Shown: positions 26,141 to 34,410 of the stretch, one piece after another
Numbering within the stretch: position 1 is the stretch's first letter
Layout of the letters: every line of letters begins with the position of its first letter
NCBI GenBank assembly: GCA_016214985.1
Contig: JACRMM010000012.1
Location: forward strand, 105,454 to 169,453
Direction: 5' to 3'
DNA: 64,000 nt
From: Deltaproteobacteria bacterium
Lineage (GTDB): Bacteria > Desulfobacterota > Deferrisomatia > Deferrisomatales > JACRMM01
Notes under the pieces: model-generated
Told to the model about the DNA's origin: nothing
Database searches by the model: none
What the model saw: only the letters and a program-made list of their open reading frames with translations
Translations under genes and position numbers: made by a program

Positions 26141-27006
26141 GGCCCTTTCCCGGTGTCGGCGGAACCGAGGGGCAGGGGCACGTGCCCGGTCTCCTCCAGG
26201 ATCCGCCGGGCCTCGGGCGATCCTAGAAAGGCCAGGAACCGGCGGCCGGCCGGCGAAGGGCCGAGGACAAGGTACAGGGTCTTCGCCAGCGGGTAGCGGC
26301 CGCTCCCGACCGCCTCGGGCGAGGGGGTGACGCCGTTGAGGCGCAGCGGGGTCAGCCGCCGGCCTTCTGCCCGGATCAAGGCGAGCGTCGTGCTCCCGAG
26401 CGCTCCGGGGACCTTCTCCAGGGTGTCGGCCGCCTCCTGGTCGGTGGCGGCCACCACGAGGCCCTCGCGCGCCAGGGCCCGCGCCACGGCGGCGCTGACC
26501 TCGGGGGAGAGGGTCATGAGCAGGGACGTATCGGTGTCGGTCGCGGGCCGCAGGACGAGGCGCACCGGGGTGCCGTCGGCCCACGTCCGCGTGACGCCGG
26601 CGTAAAGGTCGGCGAGCTGGCGCGTCGTGACGTCGGTGGTCCGGCTGCGCCGCGGGACGGCGACGACGAGGGGGGTACGGGCGTAGGGGACCGCGGTCAC
26701 GCCCTGCCGCCCTTCCTCTCCGGTGAGCGGGCGGGTGCTCAGCCCCAGATCCAGGGCGCCGGCTGCCACGGCCTTGATGCCGCCTGCGCTGCCGAGGCTC
26801 GGGAGCACCTCCACGCGGGTGTCCGGATGAACCTTCCGGAACGCCTCGCCCAGGAGCCGAAACGTGGCCAGGTCGGTGCCGCAGCCGCTGACGCGGAGAA
26901 TCTCGGGGTCCGCGCCGAGCGCCGTGCCGCACGCGCCCGCGAGCAGGCCGGCCAAGCCAGCGAGGGTCGCCAGCGAGCGCAGTCGGGACGGAATGGCCGG
27001 TCTCAT
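26137..27006 (-). CDS. PstS-like periplasmic phosphate-type binding protein
   Basis: 289 aa. Signal peptide (residues 1-31, cleavage near ALGAD), then a periplasmic-binding fold beginning VSGCGTDLATFRLLGEAF, with GSAGGIKAVAAGALDLGLSTRPL, typical of PstS-like and tungstate-type proteins. No permease or ATPase gene is nearby. Its 4-base overlap with the hybrid kinase suggests it delivers a ligand signal to the kinase sensor domain rather than serving transport. Ligand unknown, phosphate or another oxyanion is possible. Confidence 0.8.
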   Translation of the reverse strand: MRPAIPSRLRSLATLAGLAGLLAGACGTALGADPEILRVSGCGTDLATFRLLGEAFRKVHPDTRVEVLPSLGSAGGIKAVAAGALDLGLSTRPLTGEEGRQGVTAVPYARTPLVVAVPRRSRTTDVTTRQLADLYAGVTRTWADGTPVRLVLRPATDTDTSLLMTLSPEVSAAVARALAREGLVVAATDQEAADTLEKVPGALGSTTLALIRAEGRRLTPLRLNGVTPSPEAVGSGRYPLAKTLYLVLGPSPAGRRFLAFLGSPEARRILEETGHVPLPLGSADTGKGP

Positions 27007-27141
27007 GGTTGCCTCCTCTTGGGAGTGGTCCGCCGTCGATCCGCCGGCCCCTGGCCGCTCGGAACGTGCCGCGCCAGAATTCTATACCCGACGCGTGGGA
27101 GGCGGGAGTGAAATTGCGCACGACCTGCCGCTGGTGGAACC

Positions 27142-27169
27142 TTGACCCGGGGGGGGAGTCAGGCACAAT
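27142..27169 (+). promoter_or_regulatory. Candidate sigma-70 promoter upstream of the MprF gene
   Basis: TTGACC at 27142-27147 and CACAAT at 27164-27169, 16-base spacer, about 115 bases ahead of the MprF-type gene in the 280-base divergent gap. Confidence 0.4.
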
Positions 27170-27286
27170 GGCGGCCCCGGCGGGCATTCCTGAGCCGGGG
27201 AGCGCGAACGGAGATCCGATGGCGACCGGGGTCAATACCAGACGCGGTGGGGGAGCGAACGTCGGTCGGTGTACCGGGCTGCGGTC

Positions 27287-29872
27287 ATGACCGGGGACCG
27301 CCGCGCCCTCCTGCGACGCGTCCTGGGCCGGCTGCGGCCATACCTCGGACCTATGTTCGGGGTGGCCCTGTTCACGGCGGCCCTGTGGGCGCTCCACCGG
27401 CAGCTCGCCCAGTACCACTACCGGGACGTGCTGCGCAGCCTCTCTTCGATTCCGGGGCTCGACCTCGCCGCGGCCCTGGCGTTCACGGTGCTCGACTACC
27501 TGACCTTGACGGGCTATGACGTTCTGGCCCTGCGCTACGTCGGAAAACCCCTGGCGTACCGCCGCACGGCCCTGGCCTCGTTCGTGGCCTACGCCTTCAG
27601 CCACAGCCTCGGGTTCACCCTCTTCACGGGTGCGCCGGTCCGGTTTCGTCTCTACACCGCGTGGGGCCTCTCGGCCGTGGAGGTTACCCAGGTCGTGGTC
27701 TTCGGCGCCGCGACCTTCTGGTTGGGGTTCGCGGCCATGGGCGGCGCGGCCTTCGTGCTCGAGCCCCTGGTGCTTCCCGCCTCCCTGCATCTGCCCTGGC
27801 TCTCCGCCCGCCTCCTGGGCGCGCTCCTGCTCGGCCTTGCGGCCGCCTACCTCGCCCTGAGCCTGCGCGCCGCGAAACAGGTCCGCGTGGGCGACTGGGA
27901 CCTCTCGCTCCCCACGGGGCGCCTTGCCCTGGCCCAGCTGGCCGTGGCGAGCGCCGACTGGGCCCTGGCGGCCGGGGTCCTCTACTCGCTCCTCCCGGCG
28001 TCGGCGCCCTCCTACCCGGCCTTTCTGGGGATGTTCCTCCTCGCCCAGGTAGCCGGAGTGGCGAGTCAAGTACCCGGAGGGCTGGGCGTGTTCGAGGGTG
28101 CCCTGCTGCTGCTGCTCCAGCCCCTGCCCGCGGGGACGGTGTTGGCAGCGCTGCTCGCCTACCGGGGCGTCTACTATCTGCTGCCGCTCTCGCTCGCCGC
28201 CCTGCTCTTGGGAGGGCACGAGCTCGTGCGGACCCCTCAGCGCGTGGTCCGGGTCGCCGGCGCCTTCGGCCGCTGGACGCCGGCTGTGCTTCCGCAGATC
28301 TTCGCCCTGGCGGCGTTCGCCGCCGGCGCGATCCTGCTCCTCTCCGGAGCGACCCCAGCGGTTCGCTGGCGCCTCGACTGGCTCCAGGGGCTCGTTCCCC
28401 TGCCGGTGGTGGAGGTGTCGCACCTGCTCGGAAGCTCGGTGGGAGTGGCGCTTCTGCTCTTGGCGTGGGGGCTCCAGCGCCGCCTCGATGCGGCGTACCA
28501 GCTTTCGGTCGCGCTTCTGGCGGCCGGGGTGGTCCTGTCGCTCGTCAAGGGGCTCGACTACGAGGAGGCGCTGATCCTCGCGGGGCTCCTCGCCGCCCTG
28601 GTGCCCTGCCGCCACCACTTCTACCGGAAGGCGTCGCTCCTGGAGGAGCGGTTCACCCCCGAGTGGGTGACGGCGGTGGTGCTGGTGCTCCTGGGGACGA
28701 CGTGGCTCGGCGTGTTCTCTCACCGGCACGTGGAGTACTCCAACGACCTCTGGTGGCACTTCGCCCTTCACGGGCAGGCCTCCCGCGCGCTCCGGGCGAC
28801 GGTGGGAGCCATGGGCTTGGCGGCGATCGTGGGGCTGGCGAGACTCTTGCGGCCGGCTCCTCCCGATCCGTCTCTCCCGGGCGCCGGGGACCTGGAGGCC
28901 GTGGCGGCGATCGTCGCCGGCTGCCGGGACGCCTCGGCCCACCTGGCGCTCCTGGGAGACAAGGAGCTGCTCTTCAACGCCGATCGAACGGCCTTCGTGA
29001 TGTTCGGCGTGGAGGGGCGCAGCTGGGTCGCCCTGGGGGATCCGGTGGGGCCCGAGGAAGAGGTGGCGGACCTCGCGTGGCGGTTTCGGGAGCTATCCGA
29101 TCGCCACGGCGGGTGGACGGCCTTCTACGAGGTGGGCCGGACCCACCTGCCCCTGTACCTCGACCTGGGGCTCACGCTGCTCAAGCTCGGGGAAGAGGCG
29201 CGGGTGCCGCTCGCGTCTTTCTCGCTGGCCGGCAACGCCCGAAAGGGGCTCCGGAGCACTCGAAACCGGGTCGAACGGGAGGGGTGCCGGCTCGAGGTCG
29301 CCGAGCCCGAGGAGGTGCGGGTCCTCCTCCCCGAGCTGCAGGCCGTCTCCGACGCCTGGCTCGCCTCGAAGCGCACCCGGGAGAAGGGCTTCTCGCTCGG
29401 GTTCTTCGAGCCGGCGTACCTGTGTCGTTTCCCCATGGCGATCGTGCGCCAAGAGGGGAAGATCGTTGCGTTCGCGAACCTCTGGCCCGACACGGCCGGC
29501 CGCGAGGAGCTCTCCGTCGACCTCATGCGGCACCGCCCCGACGCTCCCGGAGGTGTCATGGACTACCTCTTCTCCGAGCTCATGGCGTGGGGAAAGGAAC
29601 AGGGGTACGGTTGGTTCAACCTCGGGATGGCACCCTTCTCGGGGCTCGAGAGCCGCGCCCTGGCGCCCCTGTGGACCCGGGTCGGGGCGTTCCTCTGGCG
29701 CCACGGGGAGCACTTCTACAACTTCCAGGGGGTGCGCGAGTACAAGGAGAAGTTCGATCCGGTGTGGGAGCCCCGGTACCTGGCGTCGCCGGGGGGGCTC
29801 GCCCTTCCCCGGGTCCTCGCCAACGTGGCGGCCCTGATCTCGGGTGGGCTGAAAGGAGTGGTCGGAAAGTGA
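27287..29872 (+). CDS. Phosphatidylglycerol lysyltransferase / flippase (MprF/LpiA family)
   Basis: 861 aa from ATG 27287; a GTG at 27269 would add six residues and cannot be excluded. About 14 membrane segments fill residues 1-520 (flippase part), including SQVPGGLGVFEGALL. The C-terminal cytosolic DUF2156 synthase domain (about 540-855) carries DPVGPEEEV, KGLRSTRNRVER and GMAPFSGLE. It transfers lysine from Lys-tRNA to phosphatidylglycerol and flips the product, lowering surface charge and giving acid or cationic-peptide resistance. It overlaps the next gene, an AcvB hydrolase, by 4 bases, matching lpiA-acvB/atvA pairs of rhizobia. Confidence 0.92.
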   Translation: MTGDRRALLRRVLGRLRPYLGPMFGVALFTAALWALHRQLAQYHYRDVLRSLSSIPGLDLAAALAFTVLDYLTLTGYDVLALRYVGKPLAYRRTALASFVAYAFSHSLGFTLFTGAPVRFRLYTAWGLSAVEVTQVVVFGAATFWLGFAAMGGAAFVLEPLVLPASLHLPWLSARLLGALLLGLAAAYLALSLRAAKQVRVGDWDLSLPTGRLALAQLAVASADWALAAGVLYSLLPASAPSYPAFLGMFLLAQVAGVASQVPGGLGVFEGALLLLLQPLPAGTVLAALLAYRGVYYLLPLSLAALLLGGHELVRTPQRVVRVAGAFGRWTPAVLPQIFALAAFAAGAILLLSGATPAVRWRLDWLQGLVPLPVVEVSHLLGSSVGVALLLLAWGLQRRLDAAYQLSVALLAAGVVLSLVKGLDYEEALILAGLLAALVPCRHHFYRKASLLEERFTPEWVTAVVLVLLGTTWLGVFSHRHVEYSNDLWWHFALHGQASRALRATVGAMGLAAIVGLARLLRPAPPDPSLPGAGDLEAVAAIVAGCRDASAHLALLGDKELLFNADRTAFVMFGVEGRSWVALGDPVGPEEEVADLAWRFRELSDRHGGWTAFYEVGRTHLPLYLDLGLTLLKLGEEARVPLASFSLAGNARKGLRSTRNRVEREGCRLEVAEPEEVRVLLPELQAVSDAWLASKRTREKGFSLGFFEPAYLCRFPMAIVRQEGKIVAFANLWPDTAGREELSVDLMRHRPDAPGGVMDYLFSELMAWGKEQGYGWFNLGMAPFSGLESRALAPLWTRVGAFLWRHGEHFYNFQGVREYKEKFDPVWEPRYLASPGGLALPRVLANVAALISGGLKGVVGK

Positions 29873-31296
29873 GATCTCCTTCGACGATCCTCGCGATCGG
29901 GTGTGTGGCCGGCGTGCTCGTCGGGCTCGCGTTGCTCGGCCCGGCGGCCGGCGACGCCCGGGCCGGGGAAGAAAAGTTTACTTTCGGTCGGTTCGGCACG
30001 GTGACCGTGTACCGGCCCTCGGAGAGGCCGGCCCAGGTCGTCCTCTTCGTCTCGGGCGACGGCGGCTGGAACCTCGGCGTCGTGGACATGGCGCGGGAGC
30101 TCGCTGGGCTCGATGCCCTGGTCGTGGGGATCGACATCACGCACTACCTCAGGGAGCTCGCCAAGGGGCCGGAGAAGTGCTCCTATCCCGCGTCGGACTT
30201 CGAAGACCTGAGCCAGTTCGTGCAGAAGAAGATGGCTCTGCCGAGCTACTCTCCTCCGGTCCTCGTGGGATACTCCTCCGGGGCCACGCTCGTGTACGCG
30301 GTGCTGGTTCAGTCTCCGCCGAACACCTTCCGGGGCGCCCTGAGCCTCGGCTTCTGCCCGGATCTTCCGCTCACGAAGCCCCTGTGCCGCGGGAGCGGCC
30401 TCGAGTGGGCGCCCGGGCCCAAGGGGAAGGGGGTCGTGTTCCAGCCGGCTTCCCACCTGAGCGCGCCCTGGGTGGCGTTCCAGGGTACGATCGACCAGGT
30501 CTGCGACCCCGCGGCGACCGAGGCGTACGTGCAGCGGGTCAAGGGCGGGGAGATCGTGGTCCTGCCCCACGTGGGCCACGGCTTCTCAGTGCCGAGGAAC
30601 TGGATGCCGCAGTTTCGAGACGCGTTTCGACGTCTCGTGGCGAGGCCCCAGGAGACCCGGGTGGCCGACGCCGCCGACGTCCGGGGACTCCCCCTGGTCG
30701 AGGTGCCCGCGTCAGGGCCCGAGACCGACACCCTGGCGGTGATCGTGAGCGGCGACGGCGGGTGGGCCGGCATCGACCGCTCGCTCGGCGAAGCGCTCGC
30801 GGGCCGAGGGGTTCCGGTCGTGGGCCTCAACTCGCTCCAGTACTTCTGGACCGCCCGAACGCCCGAGACGGCGGCGGCCGACCTCGGCCGCCTGCTCCGC
30901 CACTACCTCGCGGCATGGGGCAAGAAGCGCGCGCTCCTGGTCGGCTACTCCCTGGGCGCTGAGGTGCTGCCGTTCCTCGTCACCCGCCTGCCCGCGGAGC
31001 TCCGCGGTGCGGTGCGGTCGGTGGCGCTCCTCGGGCCGAGCACGACGGCCGACTTCGAGTTCCACGTCGGCTACTGGCTGGGAGGCGGCCCCTCGGCGGC
31101 GTCCCTGCCCGTTCTGCCCGAGGTGCAGAAGCTCAAGGGCCTGCGGGTCCTGTGCGTTTACGGCGACGAGGAGAAGGACAGCGTCTGCCCTCGGCTCCCG
31201 GCCGGTCTGGCGGACGTCCAGGTGCTTCCGGGGGCGCACCACTTCGGCGGCAACTATACGGCCATCGCGGACCGGATCCTGCGAGAGGCACTGTAG
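29869..31296 (+). CDS. AcvB/VirJ-type periplasmic hydrolase
   Basis: 475 aa from GTG 29869, with AAAGGAG ten bases upstream and a 4-base overlap with the MprF stop. Signal peptide to about residue 32. Two alpha/beta-hydrolase (VirJ) copies: the first has SGDGGWNLG and the nucleophile elbow GYSSG, the second SGDGGWAGID, LNSLQYFW and GYSLG, with DEEKDS and HHFGG near the end. AcvB proteins hydrolyse lysyl-phosphatidylglycerol, opposing MprF/LpiA, and help acid tolerance. Both copies keep a serine elbow here, so both might be active. Confidence 0.88.
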   Translation: MRSPSTILAIGCVAGVLVGLALLGPAAGDARAGEEKFTFGRFGTVTVYRPSERPAQVVLFVSGDGGWNLGVVDMARELAGLDALVVGIDITHYLRELAKGPEKCSYPASDFEDLSQFVQKKMALPSYSPPVLVGYSSGATLVYAVLVQSPPNTFRGALSLGFCPDLPLTKPLCRGSGLEWAPGPKGKGVVFQPASHLSAPWVAFQGTIDQVCDPAATEAYVQRVKGGEIVVLPHVGHGFSVPRNWMPQFRDAFRRLVARPQETRVADAADVRGLPLVEVPASGPETDTLAVIVSGDGGWAGIDRSLGEALAGRGVPVVGLNSLQYFWTARTPETAAADLGRLLRHYLAAWGKKRALLVGYSLGAEVLPFLVTRLPAELRGAVRSVALLGPSTTADFEFHVGYWLGGGPSAASLPVLPEVQKLKGLRVLCVYGDEEKDSVCPRLPAGLADVQVLPGAHHFGGNYTAIADRILREAL

Positions 31297-31298
31297 GC

Positions 31299-31850
31299 GT
31301 GGGGCCGGGTCGTCGAGCCCCCGAAGGCTCCAGCCCAGGGCGTGGTGCGGTTGACTCTGCGGTACTCCGGATCCGGGAGGCCACGCAGCACGACATCCCG
31401 GCGGTCCGGGTTCTCCTGCGGGAGTATGCGGCCTGGCTCGCGGACCCCGAGTGGCTGGGAGTGGACCTCGGCTTCCAGAACTTCGAGGAGGAGCTCCGCG
31501 ACCTTCCGGGGTGCTACGCGCCTCCCCACGGGGGCCTTCTCGTCGCGGAAGTCGCCGGGGTCCTGGACGGGTGCGTGGGCTTTCGCCGGCTCGACCTCGG
31601 AGTCTGCGAGATGAAGCGCCTCTACGTGCGGCCGGCGCGCCGCGGATCGGGCCTCGGCCGGCGGCTGGTCTCCGCGATTCTCGCCGCCGCCCGGCGCGCC
31701 GGGTACCGAACCATGCGGCTCGACACCCTTCCCGTGATGCAGGCTGCGCAGACCCTCTACCGTTCGCTCGGGTTTTGCGAGATCCAGCCGTACTACGACA
31801 GCCCCGTTCCCGGCACCGTGTACATGGAGCGGGATCTAACACACCGGTGA
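31299..31850 (+). CDS. GNAT-family N-acetyltransferase
   Basis: 183 aa from GTG 31299, just 2 bases after the AcvB stop; no better start is in frame before the domain. Acetyl-CoA pyrophosphate loop RPARRGSGLGRRL (about 114-126), preceding strand CEMKRLYV, and the tail YRSLGF. Substrate unknown. Because it follows the MprF-AcvB pair so tightly it may belong to the same lipid or envelope stress unit. Confidence 0.82.
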   Translation: MGPGRRAPEGSSPGRGAVDSAVLRIREATQHDIPAVRVLLREYAAWLADPEWLGVDLGFQNFEEELRDLPGCYAPPHGGLLVAEVAGVLDGCVGFRRLDLGVCEMKRLYVRPARRGSGLGRRLVSAILAAARRAGYRTMRLDTLPVMQAAQTLYRSLGFCEIQPYYDSPVPGTVYMERDLTHR

Positions 31851-31875
31851 GCCGCCGATCCTCCGGTTTGCCGCC

Positions 31876-32505
31876 CTATTTCTCGCCGGCCAGAGCGGCC
31901 GCCCTGGCAAAGGCCGCCTCCATGTCCGGCAGGTGCGTGAGCTCCGGCACCACTTGGACATAGCGGACGATCCCTGCCCTGTCCACGAGCACGACGGCCC
32001 TCGCGAGGAGCCGCGAGTCCTCCACGAGGAGCCCGGTGGCCCGCCCGAATGCCCCCTCCTTGTAGTCCGACAGATACGTGAGGGCGGTGAGCTTCGCCTC
32101 CTCGGCAAAGCGCTTCTGCGCGAAGGGAGTGTCGCGGCTGATGGTGATGCGCTCCACGTCCGGCGGGAGCCCGGCGCCCTGTTCGCCGAGGGAGTGGGTC
32201 TGGGCCTCACAGACCTTGGTGTCGATGGACGGCACGATGCTCAGAAACAAGACCTTCCCCTTCCGCTGCGAGAGGTCGACTGTCTCCATGGAGAACGCGT
32301 CCACGAGGTCGGTCGCGGGCAGAGGGCGTGCGACCTGCAGGGGGGACCCCGTGAGCCGATGCGTCTCCCCTTTGAGCGCCACGGTCGTCCCGGGCAGGGA
32401 CGAGCTTCTGTCGACGGGGATCTTGGCACCGCCCGTCGAGGCACAGCCGGCGGCCAGAAGGATCAAGCCCGCCGCCATCCAGGTTCCGAGTCTCTGCTGG
32501 TTCAT
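31876..32505 (-). CDS. Lipid-anchored thiol peroxidase (Tpx-like) lacking the resolving cysteine
   Basis: 209 aa from ATG 32505. A lipoprotein signal with lipobox LAAGC (C21) predicts membrane anchoring. The rest is a Tpx/AhpC peroxiredoxin: PSIDTKVC with peroxidatic C99, and TISRDTPFAQKRF, which in E. coli Tpx is followed by the resolving Cys. Here that residue is Ala (A134). Only C21 and C99 are present, so it must work as a 1-Cys enzyme or form intermolecular bonds. It reduces peroxides. Divergent from the zinc peptidase gene. Confidence 0.85.
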   Translation of the reverse strand: MNQQRLGTWMAAGLILLAAGCASTGGAKIPVDRSSSLPGTTVALKGETHRLTGSPLQVARPLPATDLVDAFSMETVDLSQRKGKVLFLSIVPSIDTKVCEAQTHSLGEQGAGLPPDVERITISRDTPFAQKRFAEEAKLTALTYLSDYKEGAFGRATGLLVEDSRLLARAVVLVDRAGIVRYVQVVPELTHLPDMEAAFARAAALAGEK

Positions 32506-32773
32506 CCTCCACCTCCAATCGGTTCGGCGAGGCGCCCCCCTTGGGCCCTCGTCCGGATTGGCTACGTGCAACTCGCCGCCTTCGGTTGACGCCCTACGAT
32601 ACGCGTCGCGTCCTCCCTGTCAAACGGCCGCGGCGCCGTCGACGCGGCGGCTGAGAGAGGGATGAGCCCCGCGTGAGAAAGCGGTGAGCACGCGGGCGGG
32701 GAGCTGCGCGTGACTTGACGACGCGCCGGGGAGGCCTGATGGTGTGGCGTCGACACACGCGAGGAGGACCGAG

Positions 32774-33469
32774 ATGTTCTACTTCGACCCGCTCTACCTG
32801 ATGCTCCTGGCCCCCGGCCTCTTGCTCTCCGTCGTGGCTCAGCTCTGGGTCAAGTCGGCCTTCGCCCGATACGGGCAGATCGCCAACCGCCGCGGAATTA
32901 CCGGCGCGGATGCGGCCCGCGCGATCCTGCGCCGAGTAGGCTTGGCCGACGTGGGGGTCGAGGTGACGCAGGGGTTCCTCGGAGACCACTACGACCCGCG
33001 GTCGCGCGTCCTTCGGCTGTCGCCGGATGTCTACGCGAAGGCCAGCCTGGCCGCTGTGGGGGTCGCGGCGCACGAAGCGGGGCACGCTCTCCAGGACAAG
33101 GCCGGCTACGCGCCCATGAAGGCCCGCGCGGCCCTGGTCCCGGTCGCTCAGATCGGGTCCAACCTGGCCCTTCCGCTCCTCTTCGTGGGGATGCTCCTCC
33201 ACGCCATGGCCCTGGTGAAACTGGGCGTCCTGATCTTCGCCGCGGCCGTGCTTTTCCAGATCGTCACCCTGCCCGTGGAGTTCAACTCGAGCCGCCGCGC
33301 GCTCGTGGCGCTGGGGGAGGTGGGAATCCTCTCGCCGGACGAGATGCCCGGGGCGCGCCGGGTGCTCTCGGCGGCCGCCCTGACCTACGTGGCGGCCGCC
33401 GTCGCGGCCGTGCTCCAGCTCCTCTACTTCCTCCTCCGGTCCGGGCTCCTGGGACGCCGGGACGACTGA
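32774..33469 (+). CDS. Membrane zinc metallopeptidase (YugP-like, DUF zinc neutral protease)
   Basis: 231 aa from ATG 32774, preceded by GAGGAGG. One N-terminal helix, then the zincin motif AAHEAGHALQ (about 97-106), two or three further membrane helices, and the conserved PVEFNSSRRAL loop. Family members are neutral zinc proteases of unknown substrate (COG2738). A membrane protein gene follows after 14 bases. Confidence 0.9.
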   Translation: MFYFDPLYLMLLAPGLLLSVVAQLWVKSAFARYGQIANRRGITGADAARAILRRVGLADVGVEVTQGFLGDHYDPRSRVLRLSPDVYAKASLAAVGVAAHEAGHALQDKAGYAPMKARAALVPVAQIGSNLALPLLFVGMLLHAMALVKLGVLIFAAAVLFQIVTLPVEFNSSRRALVALGEVGILSPDEMPGARRVLSAAALTYVAAAVAAVLQLLYFLLRSGLLGRRDD

Positions 33470-33483
33470 CGGCGGAGACGGAA

Positions 33484-33930
33484 GTGTCTGCCGAGGGGAA
33501 GCCGAGCATCACGATCCGAACCACCGGGGGGCTCTTCCTGCTCTCGGCGCTCCTCGAGCTCGTCTCGGTCGGCTCACCCGTCACCCTGCTGGGCGCCGAG
33601 CGCGCCGGGGCAGCGGCCGCTGTCTACCATCTCGCCTACACGGCCCTCTTCGCGGTGATCGGCGCGGGACTCTGGGGAGCGAGACGGTGGGGAGCTCGCG
33701 CGTTCTATGCGGGAGGCCTCGTCTACACCGTCGACAAGCTCCTCTCCCTGTGGGATCGGGACGCCTTCGAGGTCTCTCTCCGGTCCCAGCTCGGGGGTTA
33801 CGCGGACCTCCTTCAGGCCGTGCCCTCGGACCTTCTCTTCCGCGTGGCGATCGTGAGCAACGCCTTGTTCGTCCTCAGTTGGTGGGGCTTTGCGCTGTAC
33901 CTCTACCGGAGGAGGAACGGTCTCCGGTAA
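33484..33930 (+). CDS. Small four-helix membrane protein
   Basis: 148 aa starting with GTG. Four hydrophobic segments (about 15-38, 45-70, 75-92, 118-140) and a basic C terminus (LYRRRNGLR). No family was recognised. It follows the zinc peptidase by 14 bases and is probably co-transcribed. Confidence 0.6.
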   Translation: MSAEGKPSITIRTTGGLFLLSALLELVSVGSPVTLLGAERAGAAAAVYHLAYTALFAVIGAGLWGARRWGARAFYAGGLVYTVDKLLSLWDRDAFEVSLRSQLGGYADLLQAVPSDLLFRVAIVSNALFVLSWWGFALYLYRRRNGLR

Positions 33931-34326
33931 CGGTCGAGCCCACCGAGGCCACGCCGGGCCCGAAGACTTCCTCGGAACGATCGCCGTGAGGGTTGAGGGC
34001 AGCGGTTCTCGAACCTCGCCCCCCGGCCGCGCTCACCTGAGGTTGCACGACCGCTCGTACGCCCGCATCGAGGCTCCGCGCGACGATCGTCGCGCGAGCA
34101 CCTGTTTCCAATCGCCGTTTCCTGGCAAGCCCTCCGCGCCCCGGATGGCGCGGAGTGATGCACGGACCCGGCGGCGAACCGGGCCGACGAGAGAGCCACG
34201 GACAGCGGAGATCTCGCCGCCAGCAGGAAACATCCCCCAGCCTGCCCTCCTCGGCGACGCCCTGATCTGATCGGGGACGGGTCGCCCCATCTTTCCGGAT
34301 CAGCAAAACATCGTTCTTTTTTCCGT

Positions 34327-34355
34327 TTGACACGGGCCCGGAACTTACATAGCAT
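34327..34355 (+). promoter_or_regulatory. Sigma-70 promoter of the ketone carboxylase operon
   Basis: TTGACA at 34327-34332, a 17-base spacer and TAGCAT at 34350-34355. A perfect -35 and a 4 of 6 match at -10 in an AT-rich stretch, 55 bases before the first carboxylase gene. Confidence 0.65.
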
Positions 34356-34377
34356 TTGATATATAGCAATCGATATG
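34348..34377. promoter_or_regulatory. Imperfect palindrome, candidate TetR operator
   Basis: A 30-base dyad (left end CATAGCATTTG, right end AATCGATATG, centre TATATA) with 11 of 15 pairs complementary. It covers the -10 hexamer and the start site of the promoter at 34327-34355, the classical position of a TetR-family operator. The likely regulator is the TetR protein encoded at 46390. Confidence 0.5.
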
Positions 34378-34410
34378 TAGTGTCGGCAGCACGTCATGGA
34401 GGGAGAGGAA

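Larger units (their letters stand above)
33931..34410. other. Long intergenic region before the ketone module
   Basis: 480 bases without a supported gene. The first 330 bases are GC-rich with no clear structure or open frame of coding character. The last 110 bases turn AT-rich and hold a promoter and a palindrome (separate entries). The composition break marks the boundary between the housekeeping region and the catabolic cluster. Confidence 0.7.

Noticed and set aside
24143..28942. A single 1599-aa minus-strand frame
   Set aside because: The upstream part is antisense to the MprF gene and has no domain; the kinase starts at 26140 directly after the binding-protein gene.
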